From MED-G105 sp038522945 (GTDB taxonomy: Bacteria; Pseudomonadota; Alphaproteobacteria; Caulobacterales; Parvularculaceae): a DNA stretch of 64,000 nucleotides. The notes under the pieces were generated by a model that was not told the DNA's origin, did not search any database, and saw only the letters and a program-made list of their open reading frames with translations. Within the stretch, counting starts at the first letter, position 1; the number at the start of each line of letters is the position of its first letter. The DNA lies in NCBI GenBank assembly GCA_038522945.1, contig JBCBJV010000004.1, forward strand, positions 186,001 through 250,000. The letters are read 5' to 3'. A program made the position numbers and the translations under genes. This document shows, piece by piece, positions 44,747 through 53,191 of the stretch.

Positions 44747-45511
44747 TTGGCAGTGTCTTCTCAAAAAATGAATACGTTAATGGGTCATTTTCATACCGCT
44801 CTAGAGCGGTTCATGTCCAGCGAACCCATGAAACGCATTTCTGCCGGCGAGCTGACAACCGAGGAGTATGGATCAATCTTGCGGGAGGTATTTCACTACT
44901 CACGGGAAAACCCGCAGCTGAAAGCTGCCGCATGTATGTATTTAAGGGGTCGAGAGCGGGATCTAGTTTCGTCAATGTTCCGGCATGCAACTGCCGAAGT
45001 GGGCCACGAAAACCTAGCCATGAATGACATTATTTCTCTGGATATGAACGTCGACGCGCTGCCTTACGAAAATCCCTTGTCAGCAACATCATTAATGACC
45101 GCCTATGCTTACTATCAAATCCACCGTATGAACCCTGCCGGGTACATTGGGTATGGGTTTTTTCTGGAGTTTCTCCCAACGACAGTTGGCTCGGATATAA
45201 TTTCGACACTGAAAAAATCTGGAATTCCTGCAAATTCCCTCTCCTTCCTTATTGATCATGCAGAAATTGATGTAAGCCACACACGGCTTGTGGAGCGCTA
45301 TGTCGACGCTTTCGGCCGAACCGATGCCGAAATCTCGTCCATGGGATACGTGATCGAGACAACCGGATATATGTTTGCGAAGTTGTTCGAACAAGCGATC
45401 GAGTTTGCCCATGCGCCATGGGAAAGGGGATGGAACTGGCAAGAGTTAATCGCGGACAGTCTGACACCAGAGATGGTCATCTCCGGTGTGGCGAAGCGGC
45501 AAACAGCGTAA
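44747..45511 (+). CDS. Heme-oxygenase-like di-iron oxidase (HDO) candidate
   Basis: 254 residues from the TTG at 44747 (a GTG at 44753 or the ATG at 44768 are other possible starts). The all-helical sequence carries the metal pattern of the HDO family: Glu84 and His87 in AEVGHE, Glu141 in FLEFLPTT, and His171-x3-Asp175-x2-His178 in HAEIDVSH. The spacing agrees with CADD and UndA, which use these positions to bind two irons and oxidise fatty acids or amino acids. The first-helix ligand is not obvious. The usual annotation is iron-containing redox enzyme. Its product is unknown. The LuxI/FeeM-like gene follows after 67 bases on the same strand. Confidence 0.78.
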   Translation: MAVSSQKMNTLMGHFHTALERFMSSEPMKRISAGELTTEEYGSILREVFHYSRENPQLKAAACMYLRGRERDLVSSMFRHATAEVGHENLAMNDIISLDMNVDALPYENPLSATSLMTAYAYYQIHRMNPAGYIGYGFFLEFLPTTVGSDIISTLKKSGIPANSLSFLIDHAEIDVSHTRLVERYVDAFGRTDAEISSMGYVIETTGYMFAKLFEQAIEFAHAPWERGWNWQELIADSLTPEMVISGVAKRQTA

Positions 45512-45578
45512 CGGTAAAAGTGTTGTGTAATCGCCCGCTTGCCATGGGGAGTATGCAAGGGACGATCTATCGATTGAT

Positions 45579-46232
45579 GTGAGTATGATGAAAGTAACCT
45601 ATCACCTCCCCGGCTCACTCGGCACCGCCGAGGCCAATGAAATTTTCCGTTTTAGATATCGCGTGTTTGTTGAGGAACAAGGAATAAATGATCCGTTTGC
45701 TGATCATAAGGCGAAATCGCTTTCCGACCCGCTTGACGAGACAGCCTATCATATTACTGCCCGCCACAATGGCGCGCTAATCGGGACTGGGCGAGCGAAC
45801 ATAGTTGCTGACGGTATTTATCCAATGGCGCGGACACTGTTTCAGATTGAGGATTTTGAGGCTCCAGAAGAACAAGTCACTGTTGGACTTTCGACCCGAC
45901 TGATGATTGCCAAAACCGAACGTGCAGGGTTTGCAACACTAAAAATCATGACCGAGGGCCTGAAGGTGATGCTGCTTCGAGAAGCCGAATGGTGCCTCGC
46001 GGTCTGTCGGCCTGAGCTTGAGGACTTCTTCACACGGATGGGTTACGTAATTCACGCGCGTGACCTAGTGCATCCTGTATTTGGCAACAGGTCGTTAATG
46101 AAGTACAATGTGAATGATCCACCAAGGACACATTCCGTTATCGCAGCCAAGGGATACAAAGCTGCACGCGAAGAAGCCGCAAAACAAAAACTCGCAGATC
46201 CGAAAAGCACCGTATCACCGGCCTCCAAATAG
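45579..46232 (+). CDS. LuxI/FeeM-like GNAT acyl synthase candidate
   Basis: 217 residues. ATG codons at 45585 and 45588 are more likely starts than the GTG at 45579. The fold resembles N-acyl synthases of the GNAT superfamily: EIFRFRYRVFVEEQG, with an Arg-rich start as in LuxI, then DPLDETAYHITARHNGALIG, GRANIV, YPMARTLFQIEDF, VGLSTRLMIA and CRPELEDFFTRMGYVIH. LuxI-type proteins make N-acylhomoserine lactones, FeeM-type make long-chain N-acyl amino acids; which applies is not decidable. It is followed by a gene-poor region. The C-terminal 35 residues are basic and disordered. Confidence 0.72.
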   Translation: MSMMKVTYHLPGSLGTAEANEIFRFRYRVFVEEQGINDPFADHKAKSLSDPLDETAYHITARHNGALIGTGRANIVADGIYPMARTLFQIEDFEAPEEQVTVGLSTRLMIAKTERAGFATLKIMTEGLKVMLLREAEWCLAVCRPELEDFFTRMGYVIHARDLVHPVFGNRSLMKYNVNDPPRTHSVIAAKGYKAAREEAAKQKLADPKSTVSPASK

Positions 46233-46609
46233 TCCTTACCAATAAAGTACCACTAAACTCTGCAGCCGAGAGTGGCACCTCCAAACGATAGACAGCTAGG
46301 ACGGCGTCAGGGAGGATACTTGATCCAAGCTGTGACAGACTGATAGGACATTCCTGACCGCAAGATCGGCGGCACATGATGAAGCCGACTTCACAATCGC
46401 AACTCATGTTCGGTCGGGCCGTCTTCACTAGGAAACTGCACGTTGAAGTCGGCGACCATTTGTCGTCAACTTTTTCCGATATATCTTGCCTCTCGGCGAC
46501 GCGGAACTCGTGAGTACTGCTCTAGATCAGTGGAACAATAAGTGTTTCCGATAAACGATTCGAACGAGGGCTCACCGGCTCTCCAAAACCGCCTTGGAGT
46601 CGATTTCTA
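46233..46609. other. Intergenic region with a long-range inverted repeat
   Basis: Between the GNAT gene and the next membrane gene 377 bases contain no credible open frame. GCCGACTTCA at 46384-46393 is exactly complementary to TGAAGTCGGC at 46444-46453, 50 bases apart, giving a possible 70-base stem-loop. A partial dyad ACTGCTCTAGATCAGT lies at 46516-46531. Neither is identified. Confidence 0.5.
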
Positions 46610-47230
46610 ATGGGAGCTAGCCCGTTGACCCTGTTTAGTGAGGCCATCGAACGCACAGCTGGCGCGCTTCAGTTCGCGTTCTCGCAAGACGCTGCGACGC
46701 AACGCCTTGACCTGACGGAAGCGGGCATCAGCCGGTCCTTCCTTGCCCTGATTGTATCAGGGCTATTTACGGCGGTCCTTTATTATACGTTCTGGCAAGT
46801 CGCGCCTTCGGCTGAAACGGCCATTGAAAATCCCTTGCTGGAGTTGGACCACCTGCCCTTTGTTGCGCTCAACACACTTGGATACTTTCTCGCCTATGGC
46901 ATTGGCCTGGGGATTCTCGTGGGCTTTGCGCGGCGCTTTGGTCAGCACGACCGGATTCCACTCATAATTACCGCGACAAACTGGAGCGAAGTTTCACTGC
47001 AGATCTGCTTTTTTCTCGTGATCGCAGGATGGGCACTTTCCAATAACCTGATGACGCCGCAATTTTTATCCGTCCCGGGATTTGCATTTATCATCGCGAT
47101 GCGATGGCGTTTGGTGGCTCGTTTTTTCAACCGGGATGGTTTGACGACCGTTTTGATTTTGCTCTTCGTTCTTGTCGCGCAGGTGACGCTGCCCTCACTT
47201 TTCAAGTTGGCCGTTCTGGGCCTAACTTGA
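46610..47230 (+). CDS. Uncharacterised multi-pass membrane protein
   Basis: 206 residues with about four or five hydrophobic helices (roughly 44-62, 83-103, 117-137, 142-158 and 174-195). The sequence around LGYFLAYGIGLGILVGFARRFG and TATNWSEVSLQICFFLV is typical of Yip1-like or DUF-type integral proteins, but no family is recognised with certainty. It runs convergently with truA; their 3' ends overlap by nine bases. Confidence 0.7.
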   Translation: MGASPLTLFSEAIERTAGALQFAFSQDAATQRLDLTEAGISRSFLALIVSGLFTAVLYYTFWQVAPSAETAIENPLLELDHLPFVALNTLGYFLAYGIGLGILVGFARRFGQHDRIPLIITATNWSEVSLQICFFLVIAGWALSNNLMTPQFLSVPGFAFIIAMRWRLVARFFNRDGLTTVLILLFVLVAQVTLPSLFKLAVLGLT

Positions 47231-47974
47231 GCCGTCAGGATAATCGGCCTTGATAAAGTACAACCCATCCGGGGGTGCGACAGGTCCGCATGCGCGGCGG
47301 TCTTGTGCAGTTAACGCAGTGGCAAAATCGCCTGTTGTCCAGCGGCCCAGTCCAACCTGGACAAGCGATCCGACAATCGAGCGGACTTGATGATGGAGGA
47401 ACGACGGCGCGCTCACTTCAACGGCGATTCCATCATCATCGCTCAAAACCCTGATCGATGAAAGCGTCTTCACCGGCGATTTTGCCTGACACTGGGCTGC
47501 ACGAAAAGTGGTAAAATCGTGCTGACCCACCAAACACTGTGCGGCAACATTCATAGCAATGACATCCAGAGGTTGCGGGATGCGCCATACCTTTGAGACG
47601 TTAAGAGCCAGGGGCGCGCGGCGGCTGACAAGACGATATTCATAGTGACGCGCCGTTGCAGAGAACCGCGCATGAAACTCTTCCGTCACCTGCGTCGCTG
47701 ATATGACAGCTATTGGGTGTGGACGCATATGATGGTTAACGGCATCGCGGACCACATCAGCGGTGTAGTCTTTATCAAGATCAATATGTGCACTCATCGC
47801 CCTTGCATGAACGCCAGCGTCGGTTCTTCCCGCAGCCACTGCCGAACTTGGCCCCCGAGAAAACCCCTCAACGGCGGTCTCAAGAACCTCCTGAATCGAC
47901 AAACCGTTGTCCTGACGCTGCCAACCGACATAAGACGATCCATCATATTCCAAAATGAGGTGATACCGTGTCAT
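47222..47974 (-). CDS. truA: tRNA pseudouridine(38-40) synthase
   Basis: Start at the ATG at 47974 (250 residues, MTRYHLILEYDG); the open frame upstream runs into the divergent lepB gene and is not family sequence. Catalytic Asp52 lies in AAGRTDAGVHA. The later RAPLALNVSKVW and FLHHQVRSIVG fit the TruA pattern. It converts uridines 38-40 of tRNA anticodon arms. lepB starts 31 bases away on the other strand. Confidence 0.95.
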   Translation of the reverse strand: MTRYHLILEYDGSSYVGWQRQDNGLSIQEVLETAVEGFSRGPSSAVAAGRTDAGVHARAMSAHIDLDKDYTADVVRDAVNHHMRPHPIAVISATQVTEEFHARFSATARHYEYRLVSRRAPLALNVSKVWRIPQPLDVIAMNVAAQCLVGQHDFTTFRAAQCQAKSPVKTLSSIRVLSDDDGIAVEVSAPSFLHHQVRSIVGSLVQVGLGRWTTGDFATALTAQDRRACGPVAPPDGLYFIKADYPDGSS

Positions 47975-48005
47975 ATTCAAAGACTTAGCGACGGAGGGTC
48001 GGGGA

Positions 48006-48746
48006 ATGCAACTTTCAGCGAAGGCGATCTGGCAGGAAACAAGGTTCTTTTTGCTCGTTTTCTTGGTCTTTATGGCCTTCAGAACAACAGCGTTCGCCAT
48101 GTATCATATTCCGAGCGAAAGCATGTTGCCGACGCTAACCGTGGGCGATCGGATTGTCGTGAACAAATTCGCCTACGGGTATTCACGCCACTCCCTGCCC
48201 TTCTCTATCGGGCCTTCCCTCAAAACCACGAGTGGGCGCATTTTGTACAACGCGCCCAAGCGCGGCGATATCGCCGTCTTCAAACACCCTAGAACTCAGA
48301 AAACCCTCATCAAGCGGATTATTGCCCTTCCAGGCGACACAGTCGAGCTGAGAAATGGCCGACTGATCCTGAATGGTGAGCCAATGGCAGCGGAAAGCTA
48401 CGGTACTTATCAGTATAAAGAGCATAAAGGTGGTATCGCAAGCGTTCTGCATTACGGCGAGGCGCTACCCGGTAGCAGCCGCACATCCGTTTATGATGTT
48501 CTCGACAATGGCGGGAACTACCCCGGAGACTGGTTCAGTCCGCGAACAATTCCGGACGGGATGATTTTCGTCCTGGGAGACAATCGCGACAACTCTCTCG
48601 ACAGCCGGTTTGAACAGGCCGGAGTTGGCCTCCTGCCAATCGAACACCTTGTGGGACGAGCGGATTATGTAGCGTTCTCGACGAACCTGAGCCGTGGAAT
48701 TGAGAAAGACGAAAAACACCCCTCCCGCTGGTTCAGGGGTCTATGA
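48006..48746 (+). CDS. lepB: Signal peptidase I
   Basis: 246 residues with one N-terminal membrane helix (FFLLVFLVFMAFRTTAF), catalytic Ser39 in IPSESMLPTL and Lys103 in KRIIALPGD, and the closing GDNRDNSLDSR box. It removes signal peptides from exported proteins. The usual G before the catalytic Ser is E here. It is divergent from truA and convergent with fmt, 34 bases between the ends. Confidence 0.95.
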   Translation: MQLSAKAIWQETRFFLLVFLVFMAFRTTAFAMYHIPSESMLPTLTVGDRIVVNKFAYGYSRHSLPFSIGPSLKTTSGRILYNAPKRGDIAVFKHPRTQKTLIKRIIALPGDTVELRNGRLILNGEPMAAESYGTYQYKEHKGGIASVLHYGEALPGSSRTSVYDVLDNGGNYPGDWFSPRTIPDGMIFVLGDNRDNSLDSRFEQAGVGLLPIEHLVGRADYVAFSTNLSRGIEKDEKHPSRWFRGL

Positions 48747-48780
48747 CCGTTTGAAAAATCGCGATGTGGCCACGCTGCAA

Positions 48781-49731
48781 CTAGTCTTTCGACTTGAAAA
48801 CCGCCCCTGGCGAAACCGTAAAGCCTTTCAAGAACTCTTCTGCTGGCTGACTTTTCTTGCCCGGCCGTTGTAATTGGGAAAGTCGAACCGCGCCTTGTCC
48901 GCAAGCGACGACAAGACCGTTGTCCACAGAGACAACCGTGCCTGGCGCCTTGCCGGTCGGTTCCGCAAGCGCCTCTGAGAAGAGCAGCTTTAACCGTTCG
49001 GGGTCTTTTCCGTCAGCCGCTAAGAAGCTGAACGCGCCGGGAAACGGTGAAAGCCCGCGTATCATGCAATCGATCTCAAACGCCGGCGCTGACCAGTTAA
49101 TCTGCGCCTCGGCAGAGGAAATTTTCTCCGCATAGGTCACACCTTCTCCCGGTTGCGGCACCTCCTGGAGACCGCCGCGCTCAAGAGCGGCAAGGAAACG
49201 TGGCAGCAACTGAGCGCCAATATCCGCTAGTCGGTCATGCAAGGACCCGGCGGTGTCAGCTTTTGTGATCGTTGCGGTTTCTGAAAGCAGCACGGGCCCA
49301 GTATCCAGACCCTCTTCCATGCGCATAACCTGGACGCCTGTCTCGGTATCGCCGGCCATGATTGCGCGCTGAATAGGGGCCGCACCCCGCCACCGCGGCA
49401 GAAGAGACCCATGGAGATTAAAGCACCCAAGTCTCGGCGCTCCCAGGATCGGCAAGGGGAGAATTAATCCGTAGGCAACCACAATTGCAGCATCCAGATC
49501 CAGCGCCTTGAACGCGTCTTGTTCCTCTTCCCGACGCAACGATTTGGGCGTTCGAACATCGATGCCGAATTTCTCCGCCAACTGATGGACCGGTGATTTA
49601 TGAAGCTTTTTGCCGCGTCCGGAAGGCTTTGGCGCGCGCGTATAAACACAAGCGATTTCCCGGCCATCAGCCACGAGTTCAGCCAGCGACCGCGCCGCAA
49701 AGTCCGGCGTCCCCATAAAAGCGAGCCGCAT
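48781..49731 (-). CDS. fmt: Methionyl-tRNA formyltransferase
   Basis: 316 residues: AFMGTPDFAARSLAEL at the start, HGSLLPRWRGAAPIQRAI with the catalytic His and the Rossmann N-terminal domain, followed by the C-terminal OB-fold region. It formylates initiator Met-tRNA. It follows def on the same strand by 83 bases; fmt and def commonly form an operon. Confidence 0.96.
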   Translation of the reverse strand: MRLAFMGTPDFAARSLAELVADGREIACVYTRAPKPSGRGKKLHKSPVHQLAEKFGIDVRTPKSLRREEEQDAFKALDLDAAIVVAYGLILPLPILGAPRLGCFNLHGSLLPRWRGAAPIQRAIMAGDTETGVQVMRMEEGLDTGPVLLSETATITKADTAGSLHDRLADIGAQLLPRFLAALERGGLQEVPQPGEGVTYAEKISSAEAQINWSAPAFEIDCMIRGLSPFPGAFSFLAADGKDPERLKLLFSEALAEPTGKAPGTVVSVDNGLVVACGQGAVRLSQLQRPGKKSQPAEEFLKGFTVSPGAVFKSKD

Positions 49732-49814
49732 TGGTTAATGTCTCCAGAAAGAGCGTGGCATTTGCGCCGCAGAAAAAAAGAATTACGTTTGCCCGCAGGG
49801 CGAAGCGACCACCG

Positions 49815-50333
49815 CTAACTGACCGCCGCGAGGCGTTGTTCCTTCTTCAGCTTCTTCAGGATGCGATCCCGTTTAAGCCGCGACAGGTGGTCGATAAAGA
49901 GCACGCCGTTTAAGTGATCCATCTCATGTTGGATGCATGTCGCCAATAGTTCGTCGGCTTCGACCACTTGTTCTTTGCCGTGATAATCAAGGTATTTAAT
50001 CTTACATGTCGCCGGGCGTTCCACCTCTTCGTAGAACTCAGGCACCGACAAGCAGCCTTCCTGATAGACTGCGAGTTCGTCAGATGGGTCCAGAATTTCG
50101 GGGTTTACATAGTAAACGGGATTTTTCTCTTCATCCTCACCAGCAAGGTCCATCACGATAACCCGCAAGGGGACACCGACCTGGATCGCAGCGAGACCGA
50201 TCCCGTTGGCGTCGTACATGGTCTCAAGCATGTCATCCATGAGCGCACGTAGATTATCATCGACAGTGTCAACGGGCTTAGAGACTTCGCGCAATTGCGG
50301 GTCGGGTGCTGTCAGGATTTTTCGTATAGCCAT
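49815..50333 (-). CDS. def: Peptide deformylase
   Basis: 172 residues from the ATG at 50333, which has AGGTGA eleven bases upstream of it; the GTG at 50342 is an alternative. The three motifs are intact: GIGLAAIQ (from Gly44), EGCLS (92-96) and HEMDH (136-140), the last two supplying Cys and His metal ligands. It removes the N-formyl group from new proteins. Divergent from the RmuC-like gene, whose start is 70 bases away. Confidence 0.96.
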   Translation of the reverse strand: MAIRKILTAPDPQLREVSKPVDTVDDNLRALMDDMLETMYDANGIGLAAIQVGVPLRVIVMDLAGEDEEKNPVYYVNPEILDPSDELAVYQEGCLSVPEFYEEVERPATCKIKYLDYHGKEQVVEADELLATCIQHEMDHLNGVLFIDHLSRLKRDRILKKLKKEQRLAAVS

Positions 50334-50403
50334 GGAGGTCACCTAAGATCGGCAGCGCTCTCCGTCAACTGCGCGCACGCAACCATGGCGCGAAACTGAA
50401 GCA

Positions 50404-53133
50404 ATGACTGCGCCTCGATTTTCCAAGACCAATGGCCTACGTTTTCAAATTGTAATGTGGCGAACCGTGTTGAGTTTGAATGGGGGGTCAGCCGTGCAAG
50501 CCGAAGCAGCACAATCACCGTCCGAAGAGGACCGCTCCGACGATCTGTCTGAGGAAGAAATCGTTTCCGACACCGAAGAAGCGGTGGCCGAGCGGGTGGA
50601 CGAACTGCAAGCCGAAACGGATGGGGCCAACGGCGCAGAAACACTCTCCTTTGACCCCGGCGATCCCATTGACGACATGCTTCAAGGACTTCGCTCAACA
50701 CAGAACGAAATCGAAGTTGTTCCCTTGGGGCCTGAAGCTGACGGGCCCGTTTTTCAAGGCGACCCGCAAACGCTTTGGATGATTGCCCTGGCAGCGATCG
50801 GCCTGCTTGCGATCCTTACCCTTTGGGCCGTTCGCGGCATCGCCCGTCGGCGCGAAGCCAGACGGCTTGCGGAGCAGACAGAGTTCTTCCAGCCCGCAGG
50901 CGATGATGCGGACATCGACTTTGAGGACGACGGCACCGAGTACGATGACGATGAAAGCGCCTATGAAGACACCAACGATCCGGAAGGTTACGAACAAGCC
51001 GCATACGATGAGCACGAACCTGGCTCTTACGAAGAAGTGGCTGGCGACGCGCATAAAGAAGCTCATGACTATAGCGACGACGACGTCGTTCATCTGCACG
51101 CCCCCCAACAATCGGATGAGCAATCGGATGATCGGTCGAATGACAGCAATGTGTATCAGCTGAGCACGGACGATCAGGACGACCTTCAAGAACGTCAGCC
51201 CGAGCCAAGCAAGCGCAAACGAAAGGGTCCGTTTGCCGGCCTCTTTAATAGGAACCGCAGCGACGACATCCAGGATATTGAAGCAGCTGACCCTGACCCG
51301 GCTGCTCCAACTGACCAATCCTACGGTGATGATACAGCGGAAGATTCGTCCTATGACGATCAAGAAGAACCGTTGGAGGAACAACCATTCGCAACATCGG
51401 ATGAGGGGTACGCTGATCCTGCCGCCCCTGCACAAGGCTTCCAAGAACCGGCAACACCGCAATACTTCGCGGGTGGAGCTGCATCGGACGATGACGCTCT
51501 CCGCGAAGCAAGATCACGGGCCGAGGCGGAAGCTGAAGAAATCCGCGCGCGCGCTCGGCGTGACGCAGACGAGGCACGCCGGTCCGTTGAGCGCGAGGCA
51601 GATGCCATGCGCGATGACATTCGCGCACGGGAGGCAGCTCAACTCCAGGCCCTTCGCACACGGGAAGCCGAAGAGGAACGCCGACGCAACGAACTGAAAG
51701 CCACCGAAGAACGACTTGAACGCGAACGTGCTGAACTTCTCGATCGTCAGGAGAGGCTATCAAAACAGTCTACGGATCAAATGACAAGCGCCTCGCAATT
51801 GGAGCAAGCCCTTTCGCTTCGGTTGGAAAATCGCTTCTCCGACCTCTCCCGCTTGATCGAAAGCAGACTGCAACCAGCTGTCGACTTACCTGCCCGCCTG
51901 GCGTCGCTGGAAAGCGATCAACAAGGATCAACCATGTCGGACACACTCGCGGCCGTCGAAGATGCTCTCATCGTCCAGAGCGAGACGCTCTCAACGGAAA
52001 CCCGCAATCTTCTAGATTCGTACACAAAGCGTATGGAAGAGCGGATCGAGGGGCTGGCGCGCATCGTCGAAGAAAAGAAGGTCACTGAAAGTACCGACAA
52101 GGAAGACCTTGGTGATCTCAACATTGAACGCGATCGCTTTGAGCCATTAGTGGAACTCATTTCAAGGCGCCTTACCGACCACCGCAAAGAGGTCAATGAC
52201 GACCTCGCCACGATGTCGAAGAAGTTCGAAGCGTTATCGTTGGGCGCGGTTCAACCAACAGAAGGGCGAACGGCGACTTATTCAAGCGCCCCGATTATGC
52301 CGCTCGCCGCACCGATCCAGCTTGAGGATATCGTCCGCAACGCCTTGCCGCCGAACTCTTATGATCTCAGCGCCCGGCTCAGCAATAATCGCAAGGCTGA
52401 TTGTCTGATCAAGCTCCCATATCCGCCGGGACCAATTGCCATTGATGCGCAGTTCCCGCTCGATGAGTACATCGATGAGCGCCGCAAAGCTCTGGAAAAG
52501 ACAGAAACAAAGAGCGGCGATGACGCGCACAGCGAAGTCAAACGCCTCCTTCTCCGTCATTTGGTGGACATCGCCGAGCGACTTATTATCCCGAACGAAA
52601 CCGCAGAATCGGCGTTGATGTTTGTCCCTAGCGAGCAGGTATTCGCCGAGCTTCATGCTCACTATGCGGATGTTGTTCAAGACAGCTATCGTGCACGCGT
52701 GTGGATTGTGTCTCCAACGAGCCTGATGGCCACATTGAACACGATGCGTGCGGTTCTTCGGGACGCAGACTTGCGGGAGAATACATCACTCATCCAATCC
52801 GAAGCTCAGCACGTGCTCACCGAAATGCAAGCGCTACGAGCTCGGATTGACGCCCTTGAGCAAAGCGTCAACCGGACCCATCAGGATGTGCGCGCACTCG
52901 CGACGACGTCAGATCAGGTCGTGCGCCGAGCTGAGACGATCACCTCCACCGGCAGGAACCTCTCGGAAATGGAGAACCGTGGACGGCCGATCATATCGCC
53001 TGGTGGCGCGACCGGCGCGTCTGAACCAACGATGGCCGGAAAAGCAAAACCGGCTGATGACAACACAACCGATCTGTCGTCGATTGCTGAAGCCATCGAG
53101 CAACTGGAAAACAAAAAGACACCGGACGCCTAA
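50404..53133 (+). CDS. Membrane-anchored RmuC-like paralogue with degenerate active site
   Basis: 909 residues. An acidic N-terminal part leads to one membrane helix at about residues 121-144 (TLWMIALAAIGLLAILTLWA), then a long very acidic stretch (150-370), and a coiled coil of Arg/Glu heptads (380-475). Residues about 650-840 look like the RmuC domain: IKLPYPPG, IDAQFPLDEY, ALMFVPSEQVFAEL and VWIVSPTSLMATL match the order of RmuC proteins. The PD-(D/E)xK-like site is ADCLIKLP, then IDAQ, so the usual Lys is Gln683 and nuclease activity is doubtful. The first ATG is used; others at 50455 are possible. It faces the true rmuC tail to tail. Confidence 0.72.
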   Translation: MTAPRFSKTNGLRFQIVMWRTVLSLNGGSAVQAEAAQSPSEEDRSDDLSEEEIVSDTEEAVAERVDELQAETDGANGAETLSFDPGDPIDDMLQGLRSTQNEIEVVPLGPEADGPVFQGDPQTLWMIALAAIGLLAILTLWAVRGIARRREARRLAEQTEFFQPAGDDADIDFEDDGTEYDDDESAYEDTNDPEGYEQAAYDEHEPGSYEEVAGDAHKEAHDYSDDDVVHLHAPQQSDEQSDDRSNDSNVYQLSTDDQDDLQERQPEPSKRKRKGPFAGLFNRNRSDDIQDIEAADPDPAAPTDQSYGDDTAEDSSYDDQEEPLEEQPFATSDEGYADPAAPAQGFQEPATPQYFAGGAASDDDALREARSRAEAEAEEIRARARRDADEARRSVEREADAMRDDIRAREAAQLQALRTREAEEERRRNELKATEERLERERAELLDRQERLSKQSTDQMTSASQLEQALSLRLENRFSDLSRLIESRLQPAVDLPARLASLESDQQGSTMSDTLAAVEDALIVQSETLSTETRNLLDSYTKRMEERIEGLARIVEEKKVTESTDKEDLGDLNIERDRFEPLVELISRRLTDHRKEVNDDLATMSKKFEALSLGAVQPTEGRTATYSSAPIMPLAAPIQLEDIVRNALPPNSYDLSARLSNNRKADCLIKLPYPPGPIAIDAQFPLDEYIDERRKALEKTETKSGDDAHSEVKRLLLRHLVDIAERLIIPNETAESALMFVPSEQVFAELHAHYADVVQDSYRARVWIVSPTSLMATLNTMRAVLRDADLRENTSLIQSEAQHVLTEMQALRARIDALEQSVNRTHQDVRALATTSDQVVRRAETITSTGRNLSEMENRGRPIISPGGATGASEPTMAGKAKPADDNTTDLSSIAEAIEQLENKKTPDA

Positions 53134-53191
53134 TTGCGTAGATGACCATGCGCCCAGATAGACGAGCGGCGAAATACGCTTTCGGCCAGTA

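Noticed and set aside
46516..46531. Lux-box candidate near the acyl-synthase locus
   Set aside because: The half-site spacing (CTG-N8-CAG) is two bases short of the normal lux box and no LuxR gene is present.
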